A stretch of DNA of 64,000 nucleotides from Flavobacteriaceae bacterium (GTDB lineage Bacteria > Bacteroidota > Bacteroidia > Flavobacteriales > Flavobacteriaceae), in assembly GCA_947456955.1 (NCBI GenBank), contig CANGTQ010000001.1, positions 186,001 through 250,000 on the forward strand, written 5' to 3'. Shown piece by piece: positions 35,601 through 43,322 of the stretch. A model generated the notes under the pieces. That model was not told the origin of the DNA. It worked only from the letters and a program-made list of their open reading frames with translations, and ran no database searches. How positions within the stretch are numbered: the first letter of the stretch is position 1; the number at the start of each line of letters is the position of its first letter. Both the position numbers and the translations under genes were made by a program.

Positions 35601-36965
35601 TGTTTGCGTTTCGGTGTTATCGCATGCAATACATCTTTCATTAGCAACAATCAAATTACGAATGTTCATTATTTCCTTTATCGCTGCCATAAATGGAGCA
35701 GACAAACGAAGATTTGCATTTGGGTCTGCATATTTTGAGTATAAAATGAATGTGTTCAAATCTCTGAATTGAACGCCCAAGATTTTCTGAATAATGATTT
35801 GATAAATGAATGCTTGGCTTCTGTGGTTTAGTCCGATAAGTTCAAAGTTGTTTTCAGGAAATGGTGCTTTTCCCGATTTCAACTCTATCACAAACTTTTT
35901 TCCTTCTTTTGATTGGAGTTGAAGAAAATCAAGTCGTCCCTGAACGCCTAAATGCTCACAAATGAAATTTGGTTCTAAAAGTGCGTTTTCTCGGTCAATA
36001 TTTTTTTCTGGAAAAATGTTGTTTACAACGTTTTTTATGTTTTGAAATTGAATTTGTGTTTCTTGAAAAAAGTTCGTGTCTATTTCTTCGCAGGTTGAAA
36101 ACTCAAACGGTGCTGATTTAAAAGCCTTTTTGATTGAATCATTATATACGACAGGTGATGTCGGTTTTTCATTTACAAATTCATCAAGAAACAAGTTGGC
36201 GATATTTCCCAATAAAATGTGTTTGGTATTTTTTATTGGTTCAAACTTACTTTGAATATAGTTCAAAGGGTGCTTTCCGTATTCTTTCATACATTCTGCC
36301 AAAGAACTTATGTCTAAAAGATAATCAGGTTCAAGAATGATTAAGTCGGGTAAATAAATTCCTTGTTCGTCAACGGTTACGTCAATCAGATTGAGTTGGC
36401 AACCTTTCCAAAGTTTCGCTATCGTAGAATTAAATTCTTCGTTGATACCCGAGATGTGATGTTTTATTTTTATTGGTTCTTCTGTCGGATTTTCTTCGTC
36501 AAAAGCGTAAATATATTGTTCGTCTGTTGATGAAACTTCTATTCTTATTCGGTCGTATTTTTTGCCTTGTCTTTGTTTGGGTTTGTAAAATTCTGTTTTA
36601 GGCAATATGTCCGATAATGATTTTGGAATGTCTATGCCGTAGAAATGACTTAAAGCGTTGCACAACGCTTTTAAGTTTTGCAAATAGTCTTCTTGTGTCG
36701 GCTTAAAATCAGCGTGTAAAACGTTATTAGCGTTAATACGCAATGTGTTTATTTGAAATGTTTTTCGTCTGTCAAGGTTTGTTTTTTCACAAACGTAGTT
36801 AAGTCGTGAAAACAGATTAGAAAACTGTATGCTTTCGTTCGCTGTCAAGTCCTTGCAAGCTCGTTCAAGTAAAGAACGAAGTTTAGGATATTTGTCTGCT
36901 GTGCTATTCTGTTCATTGTGGATTTCAATTAAATCATCAAAGAACTCAATTCCGTTTACATTCAT
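32649..36965 (-). CDS. Dna2-like nuclease-helicase fused to a methyltransferase-like domain
   Basis: 1438 residues, no signal or membrane segment. In order: a helical N-terminus (about 1-120, TLRINANNVLH resembling a HEPN/DUF4145 module, tentative). Then a RecB/Cas4-type PD-(D/E)XK nuclease (C336; D346 in GRLDF; E361 and K363 in VIELKSGK; Q384/Y388 in QAFIY; C445-x2-C448). A small beta-barrel follows at about 575-640. Then an SF1 UPF1/Dna2-type helicase: GPPGTGKT 710-717, IDEAS 827-831, GDHKQLP 860-866, GIITPYRSQ, VERFQGSQRD, and NVAITRAKKQL near 1093. The last domain (about 1250-1438) is Rossmann-like with SAM motif DFGCGPLTSG (1264-1273) and YVGID. It probably processes nucleic acid together with the AlkB enzyme 3 bp downstream. 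I know no named system with this layout. Confidence 0.88.
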   Translation of the reverse strand: MNVNGIEFFDDLIEIHNEQNSTADKYPKLRSLLERACKDLTANESIQFSNLFSRLNYVCEKTNLDRRKTFQINTLRINANNVLHADFKPTQEDYLQNLKALCNALSHFYGIDIPKSLSDILPKTEFYKPKQRQGKKYDRIRIEVSSTDEQYIYAFDEENPTEEPIKIKHHISGINEEFNSTIAKLWKGCQLNLIDVTVDEQGIYLPDLIILEPDYLLDISSLAECMKEYGKHPLNYIQSKFEPIKNTKHILLGNIANLFLDEFVNEKPTSPVVYNDSIKKAFKSAPFEFSTCEEIDTNFFQETQIQFQNIKNVVNNIFPEKNIDRENALLEPNFICEHLGVQGRLDFLQLQSKEGKKFVIELKSGKAPFPENNFELIGLNHRSQAFIYQIIIQKILGVQFRDLNTFILYSKYADPNANLRLSAPFMAAIKEIMNIRNLIVANERCIACDNTETQTRNIVNSISPTTLITNNNIRQNFLDNYIIPQINHFKSFFQNASELETVYFHSFYSFVTKEHYISKAGDTEYNSTKGISSLWLSSVEEKFESGEILTDLSIAENLTETDLPTIKLKIPSYDHDFLPNFRQGDIVILYERNNPKDNVTNKQIFKGSIQELTPTEITIRIRYKQRNQSVLPQNSKYAVEHDFLDSSYNSMYRGLYAFLQANQDRKDLLLNQRQPIYDETNYMENVYETKEIQQIVYKAKIAKDYFLLIGPPGTGKTSLALKSMVEEFYCEPTNNILLLSYTNRAVDEICDALNNVKDNPPYIRIGSELSCEPRHRKRLLEKVIENCEKRDEVKAEIQKHRIFVGTVASLSNKTELFKLKHFQVAIIDEASQILEPSLIGILSAKNENGGNAIDKFVLIGDHKQLPAVVLQSEETSKVTSQSLNQIGLTDRKNSLFERLYNLHKADKKSLVWGMLHKQGRMHPDIALFPNYSFYNSQLEAVPTIHQNSNLEYTSVENGNPFQKLIATKRIAFIPSEKHKADKTNKTNTYEAKIIKELVKQIFDLYQSNNLNFSPVETVGIITPYRSQIALIKREIHALNIPELNSITVDTVERFQGSQRDIIIYSFSINQFYQLDFLANNIEDDGQIIDRKLNVAITRAKKQLFVTGNPSILSNNLTYYRFIEFIRSKSGYIKERPEEFLKGNFKIEEPDTDIEIGGNVYEPEQNFASVFDKVVIQQIKADSRTQYPQILYGYTNDYIRNNVIEYGRTNFDQATLEHSSADKVNLYCYYNMRKHYFSSLAIYKSFQDFFKTTFTNSNNRIAFIDFGCGPLTSGLAFQQSFVSILNFHFDYVGIDISTAMLNKAKEFSVSGLFSRDTKFQFVKSLNDISENYWESVFTLSNTVILNFSYLFGNLSKDDTEKLAIKINALLDKYPLNKFVLAFQNSAMEKRNRSYVIFKKLVPRLQSITEYAKTERVVYRNAVMSNFDKSEDVYYELLSN

Positions 36966-37008
36966 TATTAGTCTATATGGCTTTTGAGATTGTCATTGTG
37001 CGGTTGGG

Positions 37009-37072
37009 GCAAAAGCAAATGTGCTGCAAAGTGTTGGCTTTGTGTGTTGGGTTGCAGCTCTTTTGATTTTGC
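37009..37072. repeat. Hairpin upstream of the nuclease-helicase gene
   Basis: Arms gcaaaagcaaatgtgctgcaa and ttgcagctcttttgattttgc pair with few mismatches around a 22-base loop containing ttggctttgtgtgttgg. It shares arm and loop words with the hairpin at 31942-32001 at the other end of the operon. Confidence 0.6.
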
Positions 37073-37132
37073 CGAAGCGATGGCTTGTCCATTCATTTTT
37101 CTGTTCGATTTCTGTCGGTCGTGTCGTCTTTT

Positions 37133-37147
37133 AGGGTTGCACACAAC
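37133..37147. repeat. Right member of an inverted repeat flanking the AlkB/helicase unit
   Basis: agggttgcacacaac is the inverted counterpart of gttgtgtgctgccct at 31867-31881 (13 of 15 positions agree). The two copies enclose exactly the AlkB and nuclease-helicase genes with their hairpins. Confidence 0.55.
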
Positions 37148-37158
37148 TTGTATATACC

Positions 37159-37216
37159 CGAAACAAACTTTCGCAAATCTACCCAAAATGGGTTGTATAC
37201 ACGAAGGTTTGTTTCG
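37159..37216. repeat. Palindrome between the accessory island and the TIGR02757 gene
   Basis: cgaaacaaactttcg (37159-37173) and cgaaggtttgtttcg (37202-37216) pair with one mismatch, and the centre holds a further dyad acccaaaatgggt. No gene is seen in 37217-37325. Confidence 0.6.
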
Positions 37217-37325
37217 CTTTATTATTTTCAAAAATATAAATTAATTCTTATGAATCACTATAAAATTTTTCACTCGGTAATAACTTTTCTTTTGAGATTA
37301 ACATTTTACCAAAAATATGTTATTA

Positions 37326-38090
37326 TTAAAATCCTTCAAAAACGCCCAATCCAAATAACGCAAAGTCATATTTCACTGGGTCGTTAGCATCTAGTTTACG
37401 TAAGGCAGAATCTAATTCAGCTAAGGCTTTACCATCATTTTGCTTTCGCGTTAGTAAACCTAATTTGCGCGCCACATTTCCGGAATGAACATCAAGTGGG
37501 CACGAAAGCGAAGCAGGCGAAATGCTTTTCCATATGCCAAAATCAACTCCTTTTTGGTCTTGTCTGACCATCCATCGAAGGAACATGTTGATGCGTTTGG
37601 CTGCCGAACCTTGCATTGGATCGGATACGTGTTTCATCGTTCGAGGTTCATGAGCCACTTCAAAAAACAGCTTCTTGAATTCGGCTATGCTTTGTTGCAT
37701 TGATAATGGTGTCTGGTTTTTGGCGAAAGCCATTTCTAAACCATTATGATTAATGTAAATATGTTGCAATGCTTTGATAAACGTTTTAAAATCCTCACTG
37801 TTAAATGTACGATGAACAAAATTATCGAGTTTATGCAATTGGGAATTATTGTGCCCCATAATGAAGTCGTAAGGCGAATTTCCTAACATATCCATCATTC
37901 GCTTACTATTGTTGATAATCATTTTTCGGTTACCCCAAGCAATGGTTGCTGTTAAAAACCCTGCAATTTCAATATCTTCTTTTAATGTGAAAAGATGCGG
38001 AATCTGTATGGGGTCGCTATCTATAAATTCTAAAGTATTGTATTGAATTACTTTTAAGTCAAGAAATTCTTTGAGTTCGGCATTATTCAT
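37326..38090 (-). CDS. TIGR02757 / DUF2400 family protein
   Basis: The ATG at 38090 (MNNAELKEFLDLKV) is preferred; it overlaps the upstream stop by 8 bp. The 254-residue protein has the family landmarks IPHLFTLKEDIEIAGFL, AWGNRKMI, MFLRWMVRQDQKGVDFGIW, and DVHSGNVARKLGLLTRKQND. The last stretch resembles an HhH-GPD glycosylase-like region, and a nucleic-acid role has been suggested for the family, but no activity is established. Last gene of a three-gene operon with a membrane protein and an ABC ATPase. Confidence 0.88.
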   Translation of the reverse strand: MNNAELKEFLDLKVIQYNTLEFIDSDPIQIPHLFTLKEDIEIAGFLTATIAWGNRKMIINNSKRMMDMLGNSPYDFIMGHNNSQLHKLDNFVHRTFNSEDFKTFIKALQHIYINHNGLEMAFAKNQTPLSMQQSIAEFKKLFFEVAHEPRTMKHVSDPMQGSAAKRINMFLRWMVRQDQKGVDFGIWKSISPASLSCPLDVHSGNVARKLGLLTRKQNDGKALAELDSALRKLDANDPVKYDFALFGLGVFEGF

Positions 38091-39774
38091 GTACACTGAT
38101 TTTTTGAGCATAAAACCCGTCTTTCAAATCAGTACTCCGCTGTTGAGGTATATAGAAAAATCCTTGTTCAAAATACTTAAGTTGAACTTCATTAACACAA
38201 GGTAAATTTCCGTTGCCTGTTACCCAAATATAGGTTTTAGAATCGGGAGAAAAATAGGAGAGGTTATCAATTTTTGCCTTATAATAGGTTGTTTTTACAT
38301 TTGAATTTTTGCTAGGAAAAATAACATTTTCAAGATTAAATGATTTGTCAGCGTAATGAAGTAATGTACTCGTTTGAATTGGCAAAATTAGGGTTATGAC
38401 TATTGGAATTAAACTCACATAAAATAGAAATACCAAGGGTTTTACTTTCTTGATGAAATGTGCGATAAGCAAGAATCCGAAAATTAAAACAAATTGCAAG
38501 ATGAATCGGTATTGGGGTGAACTCAAGAATAAAAATACCAATTGTAACAGCATGGTAAGGTATAAAACCCAGTAGGCTTTCGTGTTTAGAAAACGATACA
38601 AAAACACAGGAATAATTAGAACAAGCAACAGTATAGTACAATTAAAAACACTATCTATTTTAGAAAAAAAAAGCCATTTTATAAAAATATCGAAGGAACT
38701 TAAATAATGAAATTCAGAACGATTTACTACAATATCATACATTTTAGCAGTATTAAACCAAAACTGATTGATTTCTATAGGCAATGCATAACTTTGCGCG
38801 ATAGTGTCTTTAAAATAAGTACTTGGAAATAATGGATATCCCGAAATAATTACATTTTTTGCAATAAAAAGGCCCAAAACAAGTAGGGATACAATTGCAA
38901 TTTGGTCGATTTTTAGAATTAATTTTTTAAAATTAAGAAGTATTAAAGCAATTGGCAAAAGGATTATTGGCAAGGCCGTTATTTTAATGTAAATAATAAA
39001 TAAAGCCAGAATTATAATCAAATTTAAAACTTCGGAAGTTATGCTGTAAAAATGTTTTAGGAAATAATAAAAAAGCAAACAAGAAATTACATAAACCGCC
39101 AAATCAGGCGAAGGAGAACTTATAAATTGAAAAAAGAAGAGATTCGCTATGGGTAAAATCCCAATTAATAAGGCTTCGCGGTTTTTGGTGCTATTAAAAG
39201 CGTTTAGTTTTAAAACGGCAAAAAGGTTAATTAACAAAACACTAAATCCATTAAGGTCATTAAAATTAGGATATAGAAACGAGAAACTAAAAGCGCTTTG
39301 TGCGATGTGCCAACCGCTGGTTTGAGCCAAGAAAATATGAAGATTTGCAAGCCCTTTTACAAAACCGTATTCATTCAGCCATTTTATAGTTTGAATATAA
39401 TAGGTTTCATTATCAATAAAATAGGGTGCGGCAGCCGATTTTGCAAGGATAAGGATTGCAAGAAGAAAAAGAAAAAGTTTCAATGCTTTTGATAAAGCAG
39501 CAATTTCTGTAAAAAAAGTTTGGCATAAACTAAGAAGTTCCGATTTGTATTTAAAGCAGATTACAGCATTTATGGCAAGTAAAAAAAGATGGAATTCTAT
39601 ATTTATTCTACCGAAAAAAGCCCAAAAGCTAGCTAATAGGGTAGTTGTAAATAATCCTAAGAAAATAAGAACAACAAAATTGGTAGATTTTAATTTGGTT
39701 ATTTTATCAAAAGCAACTCCTAATGTTAGAGTTGTAAATAAAATATAGCACCAAGAAATTAGAATCAGTAACAT
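38083..39774 (-). CDS. Polytopic membrane protein, GT-C-like (LIC_10190-type)
   Basis: This 563-residue protein has about 12 hydrophobic segments and a C-terminal hydrophilic domain of about 90 residues. The motif FIDNETYYIQTIKWLNEYGFVKGL (about 118-140, in the loop after an early helix) resembles the acidic loop of GT-C glycosyltransferases such as ArnT/DUF2029 proteins, though the family assignment is weak. It could be a sugar or lipid-linked glycan transferase. It begins 3 bp after the LolD-like ATPase stop and overlaps the TIGR02757 start. Confidence 0.7.
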   Translation of the reverse strand: MLLILISWCYILFTTLTLGVAFDKITKLKSTNFVVLIFLGLFTTTLLASFWAFFGRINIEFHLFLLAINAVICFKYKSELLSLCQTFFTEIAALSKALKLFLFLLAILILAKSAAAPYFIDNETYYIQTIKWLNEYGFVKGLANLHIFLAQTSGWHIAQSAFSFSFLYPNFNDLNGFSVLLINLFAVLKLNAFNSTKNREALLIGILPIANLFFFQFISSPSPDLAVYVISCLLFYYFLKHFYSITSEVLNLIIILALFIIYIKITALPIILLPIALILLNFKKLILKIDQIAIVSLLVLGLFIAKNVIISGYPLFPSTYFKDTIAQSYALPIEINQFWFNTAKMYDIVVNRSEFHYLSSFDIFIKWLFFSKIDSVFNCTILLLVLIIPVFLYRFLNTKAYWVLYLTMLLQLVFLFLSSPQYRFILQFVLIFGFLLIAHFIKKVKPLVFLFYVSLIPIVITLILPIQTSTLLHYADKSFNLENVIFPSKNSNVKTTYYKAKIDNLSYFSPDSKTYIWVTGNGNLPCVNEVQLKYFEQGFFYIPQQRSTDLKDGFYAQKISVHE

Positions 39775-39777
39775 GAT

Positions 39778-40443
39778 TTATTTGTTTGAAATCAATCCGT
39801 CGACCATTACTAATTTTCGGTCAGCCATATTGGCAAAAACTTCGTTATGAGTAACAATGACAAATGTTTGTCCAAATTCATCTCTCAGTTTAAAAAACAA
39901 TTGATGCAGGTTTTCTGCCGAAGCGGTGTCTAAATTTCCAGAAGGTTCATCGGCAAAAATAACATTAGGTTTGTTTATCAAAGCTCTTGCAACCGATACA
40001 CGTTGTTGTTCGCCACCAGAAAGTTCATTGGGTTTGTGATGTATTCTGTCTGATAAACCTAAATAATCTAATAACTTCATGGCTTCCTTTTCTGTTATAG
40101 TTTTGTCATTTCCGGCAATAAAGGCTGGAATACAAACGTTTTCTAACGCAGTAAATTCGGGTAACAATTGATGAAATTGGAAGATAAAACCCAAATGTTT
40201 ATTTCTAAATTTTGATAACGCCTTGTCTTTCATCAACAATACATTCTGATTGTTTAATTCAAGAGATGTATTCTCTTTTTTTTCAGGAATATCCAAAGTG
40301 CCTAATATTTGCAACAAGGTTGTTTTCCCAGCTCCTGATGCTCCAACAATAGAAACTATTTCACCTTGTTTTATATGCAAATCAACGCCTTTTAAAACAT
40401 GTAAATTATCGTAGTATTTGTGGATGTTCTTGGCAGTAATCAT
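39778..40443 (-). CDS. ABC transporter ATP-binding protein, LolD-like
   Basis: This 221-residue ATPase has Walker A GASGAGKT (34-41), signature LSGGEQQR, Walker [14 protein letters not shown] and the H-loop VTHNE. The layout and [10 protein letters not shown] are typical of LolD/MacB-type ATPases that power lipoprotein release or efflux. No LolC/E-like permease is next to it; the adjacent membrane protein does not look like one. The permease is probably encoded elsewhere. Confidence 0.9.
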   Translation of the reverse strand: MITAKNIHKYYDNLHVLKGVDLHIKQGEIVSIVGASGAGKTTLLQILGTLDIPEKKENTSLELNNQNVLLMKDKALSKFRNKHLGFIFQFHQLLPEFTALENVCIPAFIAGNDKTITEKEAMKLLDYLGLSDRIHHKPNELSGGEQQRVSVARALINKPNVIFADEPSGNLDTASAENLHQLFFKLRDEFGQTFVIVTHNEVFANMADRKLVMVDGLISNK

Positions 40444-40541
40444 GGAATAAATTTTTCACAAAGTAACAAAGTATTTTTTATTTATTAGAGCGTATAGTTT
40501 TTATTTATCCATGAATATTATATAAAGTTCTATTAATTTAA

Positions 40542-40570
40542 TTGTTTTGTTTAATTAATTTGTACATTTG
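40542..40570 (+). promoter_or_regulatory. Bacteroidota-type promoter for folE
   Basis: TTG at 40542-40544 and TACATTTG at 40563-40570 are separated by 18 bases, fitting the phylum promoter. The ATG lies 20 bases further on. Confidence 0.55.
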
Positions 40571-40590
40571 TTAAACAAAAAATATTTCTT

Positions 40591-41262
40591 ATGAACAAAA
40601 CCATTGAAAAAGAATTATTTGAATTGATAGGCGACAATCATCAAATGACTTCTGCAGAAACACCAATGCGACCAGACGCATTCATCAAAACAGATCAGCA
40701 AAAGATGTCTACCATCGAGAAACATTTTCATATTATTATGGAGGAAATGGGTTTAGACATGACAGATGATAGCTTAAAAGGCACGCCGCATCGGGTAGCC
40801 AAAATGTTTATTCAGGAAATATTCTCCGGATTAAATCCAGCAAACAAACCTAAAATCTCTGTTTTCGAAAACTCATATCATTATGACAAAATGTTGGTCG
40901 AAGCTAATATTAGTTTCAATTCAACTTGTGAACATCATTTTTTACCAATTATTGGTAAAGCCCATATAGGTTATGTTTCGAGCGGAAAAGTAATAGGTTT
41001 ATCTAAATTAAACCGAATTGTAGATTACTATTCCAGAAGACCACAAGTTCAAGAACGTTTGATTATGCAAATTTTCAACGAATTAAAGTCGGTATTAGAT
41101 ACTGAGGATGTTATAGTAGTTATGGAAGCTAAACACTTATGTGTTTCAAGCAGAGGAATAAAAGATGAAAGTAGTTTTACTTCAACTATACAATATGGAG
41201 GAATCTTAAACGAAAAAGAAAATAGAAATGATTTCTTTAATTTAATTCAACAAGAAAAATAA
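40591..41262 (+). CDS. folE: GTP cyclohydrolase I
   Basis: This 223-residue enzyme converts GTP to 7,8-dihydroneopterin triphosphate, the first step of folate (or pterin) synthesis. Zinc ligands are visible: C113 and H116 region in STCEHHFLPI and C184 in HLCVSSRGIKD. GTPHRVAKMF and SKLNRIVDYYSRRPQVQERL are standard motifs. Full length, with a ~40-residue N-terminal extension common in Flavobacteriia. It is followed by a terminator and the convergent DUF6787 gene. Confidence 0.96.
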   Translation: MNKTIEKELFELIGDNHQMTSAETPMRPDAFIKTDQQKMSTIEKHFHIIMEEMGLDMTDDSLKGTPHRVAKMFIQEIFSGLNPANKPKISVFENSYHYDKMLVEANISFNSTCEHHFLPIIGKAHIGYVSSGKVIGLSKLNRIVDYYSRRPQVQERLIMQIFNELKSVLDTEDVIVVMEAKHLCVSSRGIKDESSFTSTIQYGGILNEKENRNDFFNLIQQEK

Positions 41263-41295
41263 AAGTTTTTTATTGGTTAGAGAATTTTTATATCT

Positions 41296-41327
41296 GAAAA
41301 TCCCAAATTTATTTGGGATTTTCTTTT
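41296..41327. terminator. Terminator between folE and the convergent gene
   Basis: The stem gaaaatcccaaat / atttgggattttc is followed by tttttt on the plus strand. It overlaps the last codons of the minus-strand gene. Confidence 0.8.
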
Positions 41328-41629
41328 TTAGGTAATAAAAAACCCAAACCACAACTTTTAAGCATTTTCTTTTCGAAAGCCCAAAAAAATGTAAATTGAC
41401 CAAATATAAATCCATAAGCAACTAACAATACTTGATAAACTGGAAAAATTAGTAAGATATATAATGGATAATATTTCCAAGCTGAAACGGTATCTTTACT
41501 GATGCCAATAGCTAAAAGTATCGGTTTTGAAAGATATGCAGCACTGGAACCAGTAATTGCAAATACCAAAATGATGACAAATAACTGCCAATTTGATTTT
41601 ATATTCCAACGCTCCTTAAAACTTGCCAT
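41309..41629 (-). CDS. Small membrane protein (DUF6787-type)
   Basis: This 106-residue protein has two or three membrane segments (NWQLFVIILVFAITGSSAAYL and YPLYILLIFPVYQVLLVAYGF read in parts) and the conserved C-terminal FWAFEKKMLKSCGLGFL. It matches a Bacteroidota family without known function. It lies 27 bp downstream of the DUF6146-like gene. Confidence 0.75.
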   Translation of the reverse strand: MASFKERWNIKSNWQLFVIILVFAITGSSAAYLSKPILLAIGISKDTVSAWKYYPLYILLIFPVYQVLLVAYGFIFGQFTFFWAFEKKMLKSCGLGFLLPKKENPK

Positions 41630-41656
41630 ACACTAAATTTCTACAAATATAATAGA

Positions 41657-42088
41657 TTATGGTCTTGGAACAAATCCACCCAATTGTTGTTTATTCGTAA
41701 TTTGAAAATAGATCATATAATTGTAAATCAAATAGTTTACTTCATAACCATAATGAATATTGCGATCATAATTGATTTGCATTTCATATAAGTTATTGTA
41801 GCGTTGAGGTTGCATCACTCTATTATTCCATTCAGTTACGTATATCTGATTGCGATTTTCTAAATAACTTTCAGAATAGAAGCCTCTTGGTTTGGCATTG
41901 CCGTAAAGCCAGGAATTAAACCCTGAGTCAATAATAATAACTTCATATTCTAGGGAATCATTAGCTATTCGTATAGTATCAGAAGTTTTTTCGGCAGTAG
42001 ACTTTTTCTCTTTTGGTACTATATTCTTATCAAAATGACAAGAAGCTAATGCAATAATTAAAAGTAATGAGATTACAATCTTTTTCAT
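41657..42088 (-). CDS. Hypothetical lipoprotein (DUF6146-type)
   Basis: This 143-residue protein has lipobox LASC (Cys17). The core EVIIIDSGFNSWLYGNAKPRG and FYSESYLENRNQIYVTEWN (about 50-95) is a recognisable flavobacterial family, DUF6146 from memory. Function unknown. Transcribed with the DUF6787-like gene; a hairpin separates it from serA. Confidence 0.75.
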   Translation of the reverse strand: MKKIVISLLLIIALASCHFDKNIVPKEKKSTAEKTSDTIRIANDSLEYEVIIIDSGFNSWLYGNAKPRGFYSESYLENRNQIYVTEWNNRVMQPQRYNNLYEMQINYDRNIHYGYEVNYLIYNYMIYFQITNKQQLGGFVPRP

Positions 42089-42150
42089 AACTGTTTATTT
42101 GGTATAAAATTACTAAAATCAAATTCTGATTGCTTTAATTTTTACAAATA

Positions 42151-42173
42151 AAAAACCACGCTAAAATCGTGGT
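42151..42173 (-). terminator. Possible terminator after serA
   Basis: The stem aaccacg / cgtggt with loop ctaaaat lies 23 bp after the serA stop. On the minus strand it is followed by TTTTTATTTG, giving a plausible terminator. Confidence 0.6.
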
Positions 42174-42195
42174 AAATATAAATAGTAAGTAAAAA

Positions 42196-43158
42196 TTATA
42201 CTTTCTCAGATTTCAACAAACTGATTACTTGTTCCGCTAATTCAGTTCCGATTCGGTCTTGTGCTTCCAAAGTAGCCGCACCAATATGAGGAGTTAAAGA
42301 GATTTTCGGATGCATTAATATTTGGATTTCTGGATTTGGTTCATTTTCAAAAACATCTAATCCGGCAAATAATACTTTTTCTGAATCTAAAGCTTCAATT
42401 AACGCCACTTCGTCAATTACACCACCACGAGCACAATTCACAATACCAACACCATCTTTCATCTGTAAAAATTCTGCTGCACCAATCACATAACCGTCTT
42501 GCGCAGGAACGTGAAGTGTAATAAAATCAGAGTGTTTGAAAACGTCTTCCATTGGTTCTGTTTCAAACTCAACGTTGATGAATTGCCCGTTGTAGAAATC
42601 TACTCTTACTTCTGCATTGTCCACAAATTTGTCGGCCGCAATTACTTTCATTCCAAGACCTAGTGCCATTTTGGCTACAGCCTGACCAATACGTCCAAAA
42701 CCAATAATTCCCAACGTTTTGCCACGTAATTCAATTCCGTTAGCGTAGGCTTTTTTCAAACCATCAAAGTTGGTATCGCCTTCCAAAGGCATATTTCTGT
42801 TTGAATCCTGCAAGAAACGAACACCTGTAAACAAATGTGCAAATACCAATTCGGCCACACTTTCAGAAGAGGAAGCCGGAGTATTGATAACATGAATTCC
42901 TTTTGCACGTGCATAATCAACATCTATATTGTCCATTCCAACACCACCGCGACCGATGACTTTCAGACTTGGACAATTATCAATAATATCTTTTCGCACT
43001 TTGGTTGCACTTCTAACGATGATTACTGAAACTTTATGTTCATTGATATAATTGGCAACTTGTTCTTGTGCAACCTTGGTTGTTATCACTTCAAACCCAC
43101 CTTTTTCTAATGCTATAATTCCGCTTTTAGAAATTCCGTCATTGGCTAATACTTTCAT
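42196..43158 (-). CDS. serA: D-3-phosphoglycerate dehydrogenase
   Basis: This 320-residue D-2-hydroxyacid dehydrogenase oxidises 3-phosphoglycerate in the first step of serine synthesis. NAD-binding GIIGFGRIGQAVAKMA and catalytic Arg/Glu/His in NCARGGVIDE, LDVFENEPNP and LTPHIGAATLEAQ are all present. It lacks the C-terminal ACT domain of E. coli SerA, as is usual for the short Bacteroidota form, so serine feedback through ACT is not expected. serC lies upstream on the same strand, separated by a repeat hairpin. Confidence 0.93.
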   Translation of the reverse strand: MKVLANDGISKSGIIALEKGGFEVITTKVAQEQVANYINEHKVSVIIVRSATKVRKDIIDNCPSLKVIGRGGVGMDNIDVDYARAKGIHVINTPASSSESVAELVFAHLFTGVRFLQDSNRNMPLEGDTNFDGLKKAYANGIELRGKTLGIIGFGRIGQAVAKMALGLGMKVIAADKFVDNAEVRVDFYNGQFINVEFETEPMEDVFKHSDFITLHVPAQDGYVIGAAEFLQMKDGVGIVNCARGGVIDEVALIEALDSEKVLFAGLDVFENEPNPEIQILMHPKISLTPHIGAATLEAQDRIGTELAEQVISLLKSEKV

Positions 43159-43219
43159 TTTTTATGCTGAATTTATTTCAGCATCTTTCGATGCTCATTA
43201 TTATTAAATTATTTTTAGG

Positions 43220-43320
43220 AGCTCATCCCGCTATCCGTTTCAATCTTTTTTTGTTTATTACTTATGTCATTCCTACGAAGGAGGAATATCAAAAAAAGGA
43301 TTTCCACTACTATCGGGGCT
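43220..43320. repeat. Dispersed palindromic repeat between serC and serA
   Basis: gctcatcccgctatccg at the left and ctactatcggggct at the right form the outer arms, with tttttttgtt / aaaaaaagga next inward and a nested dyad attcctacgaaggaggaat in the centre. From memory, versions of agccccgatag...ggaaatcc occur many times in Flavobacterium genomes. Confidence 0.7.
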
Positions 43321-43322
43321 AA

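Noticed and set aside
36968..37387. Short frames on both strands upstream of the helicase gene
   Set aside because: They run through the hairpin and inverted repeat; no known family and no conserved-looking start.
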